This document shows positions 46,524 through 61,117 of a DNA stretch of 64,000 bases, piece after piece (position 1 is the stretch's first letter; each line of letters starts with the position of its first letter). The stretch spans positions 248,001-312,000 of the forward strand of contig NZ_VAHN01000003.1 of assembly GCF_005796205.1 (NCBI RefSeq), given 5' to 3'. The DNA comes from Pseudarthrobacter sp. NamE2. Its GTDB lineage: Bacteria; Actinomycetota; Actinomycetes; Actinomycetales; Micrococcaceae. Under the pieces are notes generated by a model that had not been told where the DNA came from, ran no database searches, and was given only the letters and a program-made list of their open reading frames with translations. A program made the position numbers and the translations under genes.

Positions 46524-47234
46524 ATGACTCCAGAGCTTGTGGTGCATGCCGTCCCGCCCTTTTCGCTGTCCGGCGCGGCTGAGCGGGTCCAGCGCGACGC
46601 CCAGGCCCTGCTCGACGGCCCGGAGCTGGCACGGGCCCAAGCCATGGAGCCCGCGTCCCGCAGCCGGTTCCTTGCCGGGCGCCTGGCCCAGCGGCGGTTC
46701 GCCGCGGAGCTGCTCGGCGTGCGCGGCAGCCGCCTGGTAGCAGCCTACAGCTGCCCCCGCTGCGGCACCGGGCCCGGCATCACCCACGGCAGGCCGGGCT
46801 ACCTGCTCGACGGCGGCCCCGCGCCTCTGGTCCTCAGCCTGTCCCGTGCGGCGGGGTGGACTTTGCTCGCGGCCGTGGCCGGGCCGCCGGACAGTTGCCG
46901 CCTGGGAGTGGATGTGGAGGACCCTGCCCGGACCGGCTTTGACGGCTTCCCCGCACTGGCGCTCACGCACGCTGAGCAGCAGGTTGTCGGGCACCTGTCA
47001 GGCGGCGCGTTGCTGGCCGGGCGTGCCCGCCTGTGGGCACGCAAGGAAGCGGTACTGAAAATGACCGGGGACGGATTGCGGACCGCACCCTCATCGCTGG
47101 ACGTGCTGCAACGGAACGATGTACGAGACCTGTTGCCCGCCGAAACGGGCCTGCCCGCCCGCCTTGCGGCCGCCGTCGCGTTGTCCTGGGCGGTACCTCA
47201 GCCCACCGGAAGGGGCGGCAGGGCTTCCTCGTAA
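46524..47234 (+). CDS. 4'-phosphopantetheinyl transferase
   Basis: 236 aa Sfp-type. The magnesium-binding signature [10 protein letters not shown] and the [15 protein letters not shown] motif are intact. It activates carrier proteins by adding phosphopantetheine. The adjacent NRPS-like gene is destroyed, so its remaining substrate must lie elsewhere. Its 3' end overlaps the convergent M1 peptidase by 37 nt. Confidence 0.88.
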   Translation: MTPELVVHAVPPFSLSGAAERVQRDAQALLDGPELARAQAMEPASRSRFLAGRLAQRRFAAELLGVRGSRLVAAYSCPRCGTGPGITHGRPGYLLDGGPAPLVLSLSRAAGWTLLAAVAGPPDSCRLGVDVEDPARTGFDGFPALALTHAEQQVVGHLSGGALLAGRARLWARKEAVLKMTGDGLRTAPSSLDVLQRNDVRDLLPAETGLPARLAAAVALSWAVPQPTGRGGRASS

Positions 47235-48556
47235 AGCCACGGGTGGAGCAGCGACTCCGCGTCCACCGCGGTGGCCCGGTTGACGGCCAGGATGAAGTCG
47301 TGCGTGGTTACGGACCCGTGCCGGTGCCGTGCTGTCCATTCCTGGAGCAGGGCAAAGAATGCGAGGTCCCCGCAGGCCATGCGTACAGCGTGCACCGCCA
47401 GCGCGCCGCGCTTGTAGACGCGGTCGTCGAACATGTGCTCGGGTCCCGGGTCGCCCACCAGGATGTCCTGCAGGTCAGTCTTCAACCGCCGCCAGGCAGC
47501 CTCGGCGCGGGCGGCGACGGACAGGACACCCGCTTCCTCCGACCAGATCCACTCGGCATAGCAGGCAAAGCCCTCGTGCAGCCAGATGTCCTGCCACGCC
47601 GCGGCTGTCAGGGAATTGCCGAACCACTGGTGCGCCAGCTCATGCGCAATGAGCCGCTGCGACTCCCAGCCCTGGTCCAGGTGGTTCGGCCCAAGGATGG
47701 ACATGCCCTGGGCTTCGAGGGGAATCTCGAGCTCATCCTCCGCCACGACCACCGTGTACTCCGGGAAGGGGTAGGGGCCGAAACAGCTGGCGAAGGTCCG
47801 CATCATGGCGGGTTGCAGGGCCAGCCCGGCCCGGGCACGGTCGGCCAGGGCGGGCGGAACGGCTGCGGACTGCGGCACCGCGGGGGCATGCCGTCCCGGA
47901 TCCAGCTCAAGCAGACCGTACCGGCCAATCTGGACGGTGGCGAGATAGCTGGCCATGGGCTCCGCCTGCTCGTAAATCCAGGTCTCCCGGCTGGAACGGG
48001 TGGTGCGGGACTGGAGGACACCGTTGCAGACGGCGCGGTAATTCGCGTCCGTGGTGACGGTGAACCGGTAGCTGGCCTTGTCCCGGGGATGGTCGTTGCA
48101 CGGGAACCAGGACGGCGCGCCGTTGGGCTGTCCGGCCACGAGGACGCCGTCGGTCAGTTCTTCCCAGCCCACCTCGCCCCACAGGCCGCGGCGAGGTGCG
48201 GGGCTGCCCTCGTACCGCACGTCGAGGGTGAAGTGCTGGCCGGGCTGCAGTGGAGCCTGCGCGGTGATCACCAACTGCTCGGCCCGCTGGCTGAACCGGC
48301 CGGCCTTGCGTCCGTCCAGCTGCACCTTGGTGGCGCGCAGGTTGCCCATCAGGTCCAGGACAACGGCCGACGCCGGTGCCTGGGCCACGCCGTGCAGCAC
48401 CGCCCTGCCGCTGAGGCGGTTGCTGCTGACTTTGTAGTCCAGCTCCAGTTCATAGCGCTCCACCCGGTAGGCGTTGCTGCCCGACCCCGGCAGGTAGGGG
48501 TCGGCGGCCGGGCCGTCTGCCGGAAAGCCCTGGCCGGTTCGTGCTGGAAAAGTCAT
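47198..48556 (-). CDS. M1-family metallopeptidase
   Basis: 452 aa. Zinc site HELAHQWFG followed by the distal glutamate in [12 protein letters not shown]. The usual exopeptidase motif GxMEN is replaced by EAQGM ([13 protein letters not shown]), as in a subset of shorter actinobacterial M1 enzymes. There is no signal peptide. It starts 22 nt after the NRPS-like remnant and was probably its operon partner. Confidence 0.9.
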   Translation of the reverse strand: MTFPARTGQGFPADGPAADPYLPGSGSNAYRVERYELELDYKVSSNRLSGRAVLHGVAQAPASAVVLDLMGNLRATKVQLDGRKAGRFSQRAEQLVITAQAPLQPGQHFTLDVRYEGSPAPRRGLWGEVGWEELTDGVLVAGQPNGAPSWFPCNDHPRDKASYRFTVTTDANYRAVCNGVLQSRTTRSSRETWIYEQAEPMASYLATVQIGRYGLLELDPGRHAPAVPQSAAVPPALADRARAGLALQPAMMRTFASCFGPYPFPEYTVVVAEDELEIPLEAQGMSILGPNHLDQGWESQRLIAHELAHQWFGNSLTAAAWQDIWLHEGFACYAEWIWSEEAGVLSVAARAEAAWRRLKTDLQDILVGDPGPEHMFDDRVYKRGALAVHAVRMACGDLAFFALLQEWTARHRHGSVTTHDFILAVNRATAVDAESLLHPWLYEEALPPLPVG

Positions 48557-48577
48557 GGATACCTTTAGTTTGTTCGT

Positions 48578-49161
48578 TCAAAGCTCTGGGGGACCGCTCC
48601 AGGGACTCACCGGATTGCCCATCCAGTAGGTGCCCGCGGGGATTGTTTCGCCGCATCACGAGCGATGCAGGACCAACTGTTCCACCCGGCCCGATGGCCG
48701 CCTGCGGAAGGATGACCCCGTGCGGACCCATGGTGGCCCCGTCCTCGAGCGTAACAGCGTCCATGCTCATCACCCGGTCGTGGAAGAGGTGGGTCTGGAC
48801 CAGGCGGTCGCGGTCCACGGTGGAGTTCCGGCCAAGGGTCACCAGGTTTGCTTCAGGGAGCCAATAACTCTCGCTCCACGTGCCTGACCCGATCCGGGCT
48901 CCCAGGGCGCGCAGCCACCAGACCAGGGCGGGCGTGCAGCCCCCGGGCGGCAGCGCGGACTTCATCCATCAACTGCGCGTAACTGAGGGAGCGGTGGCCG
49001 TCATCCAGGGCGGAGGCCTCGGGGTAGCGGCGAGCGGTGTCCTGCAGGATGTCGATCAGCGTCCGGACCGGGGGAGCGGCGAGCGATCCCGGCATCTGGG
49101 GTGCGTAGGGGCGGATGGCGGTGGAAAGGGCATCACCATGGGGGACCTGCTGCTCAGTCAC
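48578..49161 (-). pseudogene. Gutted Pls/PosA-family NRPS-like gene
   Basis: The N-terminal piece (from 49161) is the first about 70 residues of an AMP-binding protein: VRTLIDILQDTARRYPEASALDDG, SYAQLMDEVRAAARGL. It then joins, out of frame near 48930, to the C-terminal end: WWLRALGARIGSGTWSESYWLPEANLVTLG and a left-handed hexapeptide domain. A second shift, one base short in a G run near 48655, interrupts VMR; restoring it gives GETIPAGTYWMGNPVSPWSG and the stop at 48578. Intact relatives are about 1300 aa, so over 1000 residues are missing. Confidence 0.8.
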
Positions 49162-49282
49162 CCGGGCATTTTGCCTGTGCCAGGTGAACAGAAGGTGTAC
49201 CCGGCGGCTCCAGTACCCCGATCTGCAGATTTCCGGTTAACCTGCCGTTCACCTTGCCTGTGCCGTGAGCCACCCCTGGGGG

Positions 49283-50248
49283 CTAGGGAACCAGGAGTAC
49301 CTTGCCGGTGGTACGCCGCCCCTCGAGGTCGCGGTGGGACTGTGCCGCCTGTGCCAAGGGATAGCGGGCCCCGATTCGAACCTTCAGGCTGCCGTCCGCC
49401 GCTGCAGCAAAGACTTCCCTGGAACGCCAGCGCCGTTCCGCTGCGTCCCGCAGATGGTGGGCGATGGTGGGCCTGGTGAGGAACAGGGACCCGCCGGAGT
49501 TGAGGCGCTGGGGGTCCACAGGCGGAACGGGGCCGGACGCAGCACCGAACAGGACCAGCATTCCCCGCATGCCTAATGCTTCCAGTGAACCGTCGAAGGT
49601 GTCCTTCCCCACTCCGTCGTACACCACATCTGCACCGGTGCCGCCGGTAATCTCCCTGACCCGTCCGGCAAACCCCTCGTACTGCAGCACGTGGTCCGCC
49701 CCGGCGTCGAACGCCAGTTCTTCCTTTTCCCCAGTGGAAACGGTGGTGATGACTTCGGCGCCCCTTGCCTTGAGCAGCTGGATCAGGAGCAGGCCCACGC
49801 CGCCGGCTCCCGCATGCAGCAGGACCTTGTGCCCCGGTTCCACCCTGAAGGTGGAGTTCATGAGGAAATGTGCCGTCATACCCTGCAGTGGGAGTGCTGC
49901 CGCCGTGAAGTCATCGAGGTTGGCCGGAACGGGCAGGGCGGCCTGCTCGGCAACCAGGGCGTAGTCCGCGTAGCAGTTGAAGCCTTCGGCCGTGGCCACA
50001 CGGTCACCGGGAGTGAAGCCGGTAACGCCCTCGCCCACAGCCTCCACCGTGCCGGCGGCTTCGGACCCGGGGGTAAAGGGAAAAGGAACCTTGTAGGTGC
50101 CGCCGCGCTTATAGGTATCGATGAAGTTGACTCCCGCCGCCGTCACCTTAACCAGCAGCTGCCCGGGCCCCGGCACCGGGCGTTCCACTTCCTCATAGGC
50201 AAGGACTTCCGGTCCGCCTGCCTGCCGTGCGACGATTGCGTGCGTCAT
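49283..50248 (-). CDS. Zinc-independent quinone oxidoreductase (QOR-type)
   Basis: 321 aa MDR enzyme. GVNFIDTYKRGGTYKVPFPFTPGSEAAG is typical of NADPH:quinone reductase. The Rossmann motif is LLHAGAGGVGLLLIQL. There are no structural zinc cysteines. A good Shine-Dalgarno (GGAAGGGAAG) precedes ATG 50248. It shares a divergent control region with argC. Confidence 0.92.
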   Translation of the reverse strand: MTHAIVARQAGGPEVLAYEEVERPVPGPGQLLVKVTAAGVNFIDTYKRGGTYKVPFPFTPGSEAAGTVEAVGEGVTGFTPGDRVATAEGFNCYADYALVAEQAALPVPANLDDFTAAALPLQGMTAHFLMNSTFRVEPGHKVLLHAGAGGVGLLLIQLLKARGAEVITTVSTGEKEELAFDAGADHVLQYEGFAGRVREITGGTGADVVYDGVGKDTFDGSLEALGMRGMLVLFGAASGPVPPVDPQRLNSGGSLFLTRPTIAHHLRDAAERRWRSREVFAAAADGSLKVRIGARYPLAQAAQSHRDLEGRRTTGKVLLVP

Positions 50249-50341
50249 TGCTTCCCTTCCGCGGATCCGGCGTGTCCGGCTCCGGCTGCTGGAACCATCC
50301 TAGGGATTCCTCCAGCGGCCCAATGTCAATGCACGATAAAC

Positions 50342-50379
50342 AATGCATAAATATCAGCTGTCCTGCATAAGTATTGCTG
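50342..50379 (+). promoter_or_regulatory. Twin ARG boxes upstream of argC
   Basis: AATGCATAAATATCAGC (50342-50358) and CCTGCATAAGTATTGCTG (50362-50379). The TGCATAA elements are 20 nt apart, two turns of the helix, as expected for an ArgR hexamer. They cover the region just before the -10. Confidence 0.75.
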
Positions 50380-50385
50380 TATAGT
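50380..50385 (+). promoter_or_regulatory. -10 hexamer of argC (leaderless)
   Basis: TATAGT, 7 nt before ATG 50393. It abuts the second ARG box, so bound ArgR would block polymerase. Confidence 0.7.
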
Positions 50386-50392
50386 CGGAGTC

Positions 50393-51424
50393 ATGACTAT
50401 TTCTGTTGCAGTCTCCGGTGCCAGCGGATACGCCGGGGGCGAGGTGCTCCGCCTCCTGGCCGGGCACCCGGACGTCACCATCGGCGCCATCACGGCGCAC
50501 AGCAATGCCGGGTCCCGGCTCGGCGAACTGCAGCCCCACCTGCACGGGCTCGCCAGCCGCATCCTGGAAGACACAACAGTGGAGAACCTCTCTGGCCATG
50601 ACGTCGTCTTCCTGGCACTGCCGCACGGAGCTTCGGCCGACATTGCCGCCAAGCTCCCCGAGGGGACAGTGGTGATCGACGCCGGCGCCGACCACCGGCT
50701 GCAGGATCCGGCAGCGTGGGAGAAGTTTTACGGCTCCGCCCACGCCGGGACCTGGCCCTACGGGCTTCCCGAGCTTCCGGGCCAGCGCGAGGCGCTGAAG
50801 GGTGCCACCCGCATCGCCGTACCCGGCTGCTACCCGACGTCGTCCCTGCTCGCCCTGGCTCCCGGCTTCGCAGCCAACCTGCTGGAGGCCGACGACGTCG
50901 TCATCGTTTCCGCCTCGGGCACCTCCGGCGCCGGCAAGGCAGCAAAGGTGAACCTGATCGGTTCCGAAGTCATGGGCACCATGAGCCCATACGGCGTCGG
51001 CGGCGGCCACCGCCACACTCCCGAGATCGAGCAGGGCCTGTCCAATGCGGCAGGCGAACAGGTGACGGTCTCCTTCACCCCCACGCTCGCCCCGATGAGC
51101 CGCGGCATCCTCACCACCGCCACCGCACGGGTCAAGGCCGGCACCACGGCGGATCAGCTGCGGCAGGCCTGGGAGGGCGCGTACGACGACGAACCGTTCG
51201 TGCACCTGCTGCCGGAAGGCCAGTGGCCCACCACCAAGTCCGTCCTGGGCTCCAACCACGCCGCAATGCAGCTGGCCTTCGACGCCCACACCGGCCGCGT
51301 AATCGTCACCTGCGTCATCGACAACCTGACCAAGGGCACGGCCGGCGGCGCCGTCCAGTCCATGAACATCGCACTCGGCCTGCAGGAAACCGCCGGCCTC
51401 AACCTGCAGGGAGTAGCCCCGTGA
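50393..51424 (+). CDS. argC: N-acetyl-gamma-glutamyl-phosphate reductase
   Basis: 343 aa. The NADP site is [16 protein letters not shown] and the active cysteine is in [16 protein letters not shown]. First gene of the arginine operon argC-J-B-D-F-R-G-H, controlled by the ARG boxes. Its stop overlaps argJ as GTGA. Confidence 0.97.
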   Translation: MTISVAVSGASGYAGGEVLRLLAGHPDVTIGAITAHSNAGSRLGELQPHLHGLASRILEDTTVENLSGHDVVFLALPHGASADIAAKLPEGTVVIDAGADHRLQDPAAWEKFYGSAHAGTWPYGLPELPGQREALKGATRIAVPGCYPTSSLLALAPGFAANLLEADDVVIVSASGTSGAGKAAKVNLIGSEVMGTMSPYGVGGGHRHTPEIEQGLSNAAGEQVTVSFTPTLAPMSRGILTTATARVKAGTTADQLRQAWEGAYDDEPFVHLLPEGQWPTTKSVLGSNHAAMQLAFDAHTGRVIVTCVIDNLTKGTAGGAVQSMNIALGLQETAGLNLQGVAP

Positions 51425-52587
51425 CCGTCACCGCACCCCAGGGCTTCCGGGCCGCCGGCGTCACCGCCGGATTGAAGGCCTCGGGCAAACCGGACCTCGC
51501 ACTCGTGGTCAATGACGGGCCGTCCAGGACCGCCGCGGCAGTCTTCACCAGCAACCGCGTCGCCGCCGCTCCCGTCCACTGGTCCCGCCAGGTGGTTTCC
51601 GACGGCAGGGTGGACGCCGTCGTCCTGAACTCCGGCGGCGCCAACGCCTGCACGGGACCCACCGGTTTCCAGAACACGCACAGCACAGCGGAGAAGGTGG
51701 CCGAGGTCCTGGGCATCTCCGCCACGGACGTCCTTGTCTGCTCCACCGGCCTGATCGGCGAGCAGCTGCCCATGGACAAGATCCTCCCGGGAGTGGAGGC
51801 CGCGGCAGCAGCACTCAGCACCGAGGGCGGCCCGGCAGCCGGCAACGCGATCATGACCACGGATTCCGTGCCCAAGTCTGCGTTGTTCATTGGCTCCGAT
51901 GCTGACGGGCAGGAGTTCACCATCGGCGGCATCGCCAAGGGCGCCGGCATGCTGGCTCCCGGCCTGGCCACCATGCTGGTGGTGCTCACAACGGATGCGG
52001 CAGTCGAACCGGAACTGCTCGACGTCGTCCTGCGCGACGCCACCCGCGTCACGTTCGACCGGGCGGACTCGGACGGCTGCATGTCCACCAACGACACCGT
52101 GGTCCTGATGGCCTCCGCGGCCTCCGGCGCCGTGCCGTCAGCCGAAACCTTCACCGCGGGCCTTACCCAGGTGTGCGCCGAACTGGCACGCAAACTTATA
52201 GCCGACGCCGAAGGCGCCAGCCACGACATCGCCATCCGGACCTTCAACGCAGCCACCGAGGCCGATGCCGAAACCGTCAGCCGCGCCGTGGCCCGCTCCA
52301 ACCTCTTCAAGGCCGCCATCTTCGGCAAGGACCCCAACTGGGGCCGCGTGCTCTCCGCCGTCGGTACCACCAACGCAGTGTTCGAGGCGGACCAGCTCAA
52401 CGTCGCCATGAACGGTATCCAGATCTGCCGCAACGGCAGCATCGGCGACGACCGGGGCCTGGTAAACCTGGAGCCTCGCGAGGTCCTGGTGGAGATCGAC
52501 CTGCAGGCCGGCGACGCCGAGGCCACCATCTGGACCAACGACCTCACCCACGACTACGTGCACGAGAACAGCGCGTACTCCAGCTAG
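51421..52587 (+). CDS. argJ: Bifunctional glutamate N-acetyltransferase/amino-acid acetyltransferase
   Basis: 388 aa. ArgJ recycles acetyl groups in the cyclic arginine pathway. It is made as a precursor that self-cleaves before Thr; [14 protein letters not shown] contains the Ala-Thr site. GANACTG and [15 protein letters not shown] are further family motifs. GTG 51421 overlaps argC. The open frame upstream is out of context. Confidence 0.96.
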   Translation: MTVTAPQGFRAAGVTAGLKASGKPDLALVVNDGPSRTAAAVFTSNRVAAAPVHWSRQVVSDGRVDAVVLNSGGANACTGPTGFQNTHSTAEKVAEVLGISATDVLVCSTGLIGEQLPMDKILPGVEAAAAALSTEGGPAAGNAIMTTDSVPKSALFIGSDADGQEFTIGGIAKGAGMLAPGLATMLVVLTTDAAVEPELLDVVLRDATRVTFDRADSDGCMSTNDTVVLMASAASGAVPSAETFTAGLTQVCAELARKLIADAEGASHDIAIRTFNAATEADAETVSRAVARSNLFKAAIFGKDPNWGRVLSAVGTTNAVFEADQLNVAMNGIQICRNGSIGDDRGLVNLEPREVLVEIDLQAGDAEATIWTNDLTHDYVHENSAYSS

Positions 52588-52611
52588 CCCGACCTCAGCG
52601 GAAGTGACACC

Positions 52612-53567
52612 ATGAACACCCAGACGCGCGAGACCACCAGCATGTCCGACGCCCAGGCCAAGGCGGGGACATTGATCGAGGCCCTGCCCTGGATCCAGCG
52701 CTTTGCCGGCACCACCATGGTGATCAAGTACGGCGGGAACGCCATGGTCAATGACGACCTCCGCCGTGCCTTCGCGGAGGACATCGTCTTCCTCCACCAC
52801 GTGGGCATCCATCCCGTGGTGGTCCACGGCGGCGGCCCACAGATCAACTCGATGCTCGGCAGGCTCGGCATCGAGTCCGAGTTCAAGGGCGGCCTGCGCG
52901 TCACCACGCCGGAAGCCATGGACGTGGTCCGGATGGTCCTCACCGGGCAGGTGGGCCGCGAACTGGTCGGTCTCATCAACTCACATGGTCCGTACGCAGT
53001 TGGCATGTCCGGCGAAGACGGCGGGTTGCTGCGCGCCGTCCGTACCGGGACCGTGGTGGACGGCGAGGAGGTGGACCTCGGGCTGGTGGGCGAGGTGGTC
53101 GGCGTCGATCCCGCAGGCATCGTGGACATCCTCGACGCCGGGCGCATCCCGGTGATCTCCACCGTGGCCCCGGAAATCCTCGACGGCGGCGACGGCACAG
53201 CAGGTGCCGGCCGTTTCCAGCCCACCGGGCAGGTGCTGAACGTCAACGCCGACACCGCCGCGGCAGCGGTGGCCTCCGCGCTGGGAGCGTCGAAGCTGGT
53301 CATCCTGACCGACGTCGAAGGCCTCTACGCCAACTGGCCGGACAAGTCCTCGCTGATTTCCTCCCTGACCGCCTCCGAGCTGCGGGACATGCTGCCCCGG
53401 CTCGAATCCGGCATGATCCCCAAGATGGCGGCCTGCCTGAAGGCGATCGATGAAGGCGTGGAACGCGCGCATATCGTTGACGGCCGGCTGCCGCACTCCA
53501 TGCTTCTTGAAACTTTCACCACCGCCGGAATCGGCACCCAGGTTGTTCCGGACGAGGATGTGAAGGC

Positions 53568-53571
<4 letters not shown>
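52612..53571 (+). CDS. argB: Acetylglutamate kinase
   Basis: 319 aa. Glycine-rich [17 protein letters not shown] and the C-terminal [13 protein letters not shown] region are diagnostic. A second in-frame ATG at 52642 could also serve. The stop overlaps argD (ATGA). Confidence 0.97.
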
Positions 53572-55890
<2,319 letters not shown>

Positions 55891-55891
<1 letters not shown>

Positions 55892-56421
55892 TGTCCGCGC
55901 AGCCGGTATCGCCGGGCTCCAGTCCGGCCACCAAAACCGCCCGCCAGGCGCGCATCACCGCCCTCCTGACCAACCAGTCGGTGCGTTCGCAGGCGGAGCT
56001 TGCGGCGCTTTTGGCGGACGACGGCGTGCAGGTCACCCAGGCCACCCTGTCCCGGGACCTGGTGGAACTCGGCGCGGTCCGCGTACGCGGAAAAGAGGGC
56101 GCCCTGGTCTACGCGGTTCCCGCCGAGGGCGGCGATCGTGCCGCCAAAAGCGGGGTCAGCCAGGAAATCCTGGATGCCCGGCTGGCCAGGCTGTGCAGCG
56201 AACTGCTGGTCACCGCGGAAGCCTCGGCCAACATCGCCGTGCTCCGGACCCCGCCGGGCGCGGCGAACTTCCTGGCCCTGGCCATCGACCACTCGGTGAT
56301 GCCGTCCATCTTGGGCACCATCGCCGGCGACGACACCGTGCTGCTGGTGGCCCGGGACCCGCAGGGCGGCCGGGACCTCGCCGCCAGGTTTTTGCAGCTG
56401 GCTGAAGAAGCCGGGCAATAA
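55891..56421 (+). CDS. argR: Arginine repressor ArgR
   Basis: 176 aa. The N-terminal winged helix ([40 protein letters not shown]) and the C-terminal arginine-binding hexamer domain ([16 protein letters not shown]) are present. It binds the ARG boxes at 50342-50379 and so controls its own operon. Confidence 0.96.
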
Positions 56422-56467
56422 GCTTGAAGACAACATCCAAAGAAACCCCCAACAAGGAGCATGTGAA

Positions 56468-59148
<2,681 letters not shown>

Positions 59149-59152
59149 CAGC

Positions 59153-59261
59153 ACGCTCTCTCACTTTCTGCACCCAAACGGCCGACGCTCTCTCACTCTC
59201 CCCAGGAAAGTGAGAGCGCGTTGGCCGTTTTCATGCGACAAGTGAGAGAACGTTGGGTGTG
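59153..59261. repeat. Nested palindromic repeat after argH
   Basis: Four copies of a GTGAGAG-CGTTGG-like unit, two in each orientation. Stems: CTCTCACTT/AAGTGAGAG (outer), CACCCAA/TTGGGTG, AAACGGCC/GGCCGTTT, and ACGC-CTCTCACT against AGTGAGAG-GCGT (inner). It could end the arg transcript, but the multiplicity suggests a mobile repeat. Confidence 0.75.
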
Positions 59262-59290
59262 AAACCTGCGCCGGCTCAACCCGCTCCGGC

Positions 59291-59296
59291 TACCAT
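59291..59296 (+). promoter_or_regulatory. -10 hexamer of the PdxH-like gene (leaderless)
   Basis: TACCAT, 6 nt before ATG 59303. Confidence 0.5.
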
Positions 59297-59302
59297 GGCG
59301 CC

Positions 59303-59839
59303 ATGAGCGAAACCTTCCGCAAGTTCCTTCGCACCCTGCCGGATTTCCCGGCGGACCTTCCCCGCTTTGACCCGGCCAGCGCCCCGCGGAAGCCCGTGGA
59401 GCTGTTCAAGCAGTGGCTGGACGAGGCGCTGGACGCGGGGGAGCAGCAGCCGCACGCCTTCAGCCTCGCCACGGTCAGTGCGGGGCAGCAGCCTTCGTCG
59501 CGGATGCTGGTCCTGAAGAACATCGACGGCGACGGCTGGCACTTTGCCACCTCCCGCACCTCCCGGAAGGGGCAGGAACTCGACGTCGTTCCCCAGGCCG
59601 CCATGAACTTCTACTGGGCCTCCATGGGCCGGCAGGTCCGGGTGGCCGGGCCGGTGGTGCAGCTGTCCGCAGAGGCCTCGGCCCGCGATTGGGCGGAACG
59701 GCCGCGGGCGGACGGCAGCACCAACCCGAACTGGCAGCTCTACGCAGTCCAGCCCACCGAGTACGAGTTCTGGCAGGGCAGCAACGACGGTGACCACGTC
59801 CGGCACCGCCTGGGTCCGGACGGCACCGTTCACGGCTAG
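59303..59839 (+). CDS. PdxH-family FMN-binding protein
   Basis: 178 aa split-barrel flavoprotein. FSLATVSAGQQPSSRMLVLKNIDGDGWHFAT and MNFYWASMGRQVRVAG match pyridoxamine-phosphate oxidase. EFWQGSNDG resembles the C-terminal EFWQG motif, but the usual RLHDR follow-on is altered. It is shorter than E. coli PdxH (218 aa), so the activity is uncertain. Confidence 0.78.
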   Translation: MSETFRKFLRTLPDFPADLPRFDPASAPRKPVELFKQWLDEALDAGEQQPHAFSLATVSAGQQPSSRMLVLKNIDGDGWHFATSRTSRKGQELDVVPQAAMNFYWASMGRQVRVAGPVVQLSAEASARDWAERPRADGSTNPNWQLYAVQPTEYEFWQGSNDGDHVRHRLGPDGTVHG

Positions 59840-59842
59840 GAT
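59837..59842 (+). promoter_or_regulatory. -10 hexamer of the MDMPI-type gene (leaderless)
   Basis: TAGGAT, 7 nt before ATG 59850. It includes the stop codon of the preceding gene. Confidence 0.45.
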
Positions 59843-59849
59843 GAGCGCC

Positions 59850-60626
59850 ATGACCGCTCCAGCTCCCGATGTCCTGCTCGCCGCAATCCACAAAGCCGCC
59901 GACGACGTCACTGCCGATGCCGCCAAACTCACCGACGCGGACATCAAGGCTCCTTCAGCCCTTCCAGGGTGGACCAAGGGGCACGTCCTTGCCCACCTGG
60001 CCGGGATCTCCAACGCGATGGCCCGGCAGCTTGAGTACGCGGCTCGCGGTGAAAGCATTGAGCTGTACGACGGCGGCATGGAGGGCAGGAACAGGGCCAT
60101 CGACATGGCCGCCGGCCACGATGCCGCCACCGACCGTGCAGACCTCGCGGCGGCCCTGGGGCGGGTCAGGCACGCGTTTGATTCGCTGCCCGGCATCAAG
60201 GATTCCGCAGCGAACCGCACCGGCTGGTGGGCCCCCATCGCCTACCGCGGGGGAGTGGTCCTGGACGGCGGGTTGGCCCTGTGGCGCGAACTGGTCATTC
60301 ACAATTCGGACCTGGGCACGGGCCGGGGACCGGAAACCTGGAGCCGGGAGTTCTGCAGCCATCTCTTCGACTTCCTGGCTGCCCGGGTGCCGGACAACGT
60401 GAAACTGGTCCTGCAGCCGCTCGGGCTGCAGCCGGTGACGATCGGCACCGGCGGGCAATCCATTGTGGTCAACGGCATGGTCACTGACATCGCCGCGTGG
60501 CTTGCCGGCCGTGAGCCCTCGCTGGGCAGCCTGCGGGCGTCAGCCGCGGCCGACGGGGCAGACCTGCCGGACCTGCTGCCCTGGCCCGCCGGAACCCCCT
60601 CACCCATAAACCCAACAGGGGATTAA
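59850..60626 (+). CDS. Maleylpyruvate-isomerase-family (DinB-like) mycothiol enzyme
   Basis: 258 aa. The N-terminal helical bundle with LPGWTKGHVLAHLAGISNAMARQLEYA, plus a later histidine in RELVIHNSDLG, is the metal-binding pattern of the MDMPI N-terminal domain. The C-terminal part ends in DGADLPDLLPWP. Mycothiol use would be in line with actinobacteria. Substrate unknown. ATG 59841 is an alternative. The stop overlaps the convergent ogt gene. Confidence 0.85.
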   Translation: MTAPAPDVLLAAIHKAADDVTADAAKLTDADIKAPSALPGWTKGHVLAHLAGISNAMARQLEYAARGESIELYDGGMEGRNRAIDMAAGHDAATDRADLAAALGRVRHAFDSLPGIKDSAANRTGWWAPIAYRGGVVLDGGLALWRELVIHNSDLGTGRGPETWSREFCSHLFDFLAARVPDNVKLVLQPLGLQPVTIGTGGQSIVVNGMVTDIAAWLAGREPSLGSLRASAAADGADLPDLLPWPAGTPSPINPTGD

Positions 60627-61117
60627 GCCGCTTCGCGGGCCAGCAGGCTCTCTTTCACCCGCAGTCCCCAGCGGAAGCCGCCCAGGGAACCGTCCGTGCG
60701 GATCACCCGGTGGCACGGCACAAACAGGGCTGCCGCGTTGAACGCGCACGCGCTGGCCGCGGCCCGAACGGCCTTCGGATTGCCGGCCAGGGCGGCGTAC
60801 TCGGTGTAGGTAACGGGGAAACCCGGTTTGACCTGCCGCAGAACGTCCCACGCCTGGGCGCGGAAGGGACCCGACCGCTGCCGGACCGGAACGTCCATGG
60901 CCAGGCGCGGGTCGCCGTCGTAATAAGCCTCCACGGCGAGGGATATGTCCCCGAGCGCATCGACGGGCTCGTAGGCATCGGGGAGGAGGGCCGGATGGAC
61001 CTGCCCCGTCAGCTCCGCCGGATCGGCCGTCCAGCCCGAGGACAGGACCAGGCCCTCCGAGGCGAGGATGGTGAAGGGGCCATCCGGTGTGGACATGGTG
61101 AGCAGCTGGGCTTTCAT
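60623..61117 (-). CDS. ogt: Methylated-DNA-protein-cysteine methyltransferase (Ogt)
   Basis: 164 aa. The acceptor motif PCHRV is in ALFVPCHRVIRTDGSLGGFRWG. It repairs O6-methylguanine by suicide transfer. The ATG overlaps the stop of ada-alkA (ATGA), so the two are expressed together. Confidence 0.95.
   Translation of the reverse strand: MKAQLLTMSTPDGPFTILASEGLVLSSGWTADPAELTGQVHPALLPDAYEPVDALGDISLAVEAYYDGDPRLAMDVPVRQRSGPFRAQAWDVLRQVKPGFPVTYTEYAALAGNPKAVRAAASACAFNAAALFVPCHRVIRTDGSLGGFRWGLRVKESLLAREAA

Noticed and set aside
50716..51420. N-terminal extension of ArgJ inside argC
   Set aside because: The conserved ArgJ protein starts at GTG 51421, which overlaps the argC stop.
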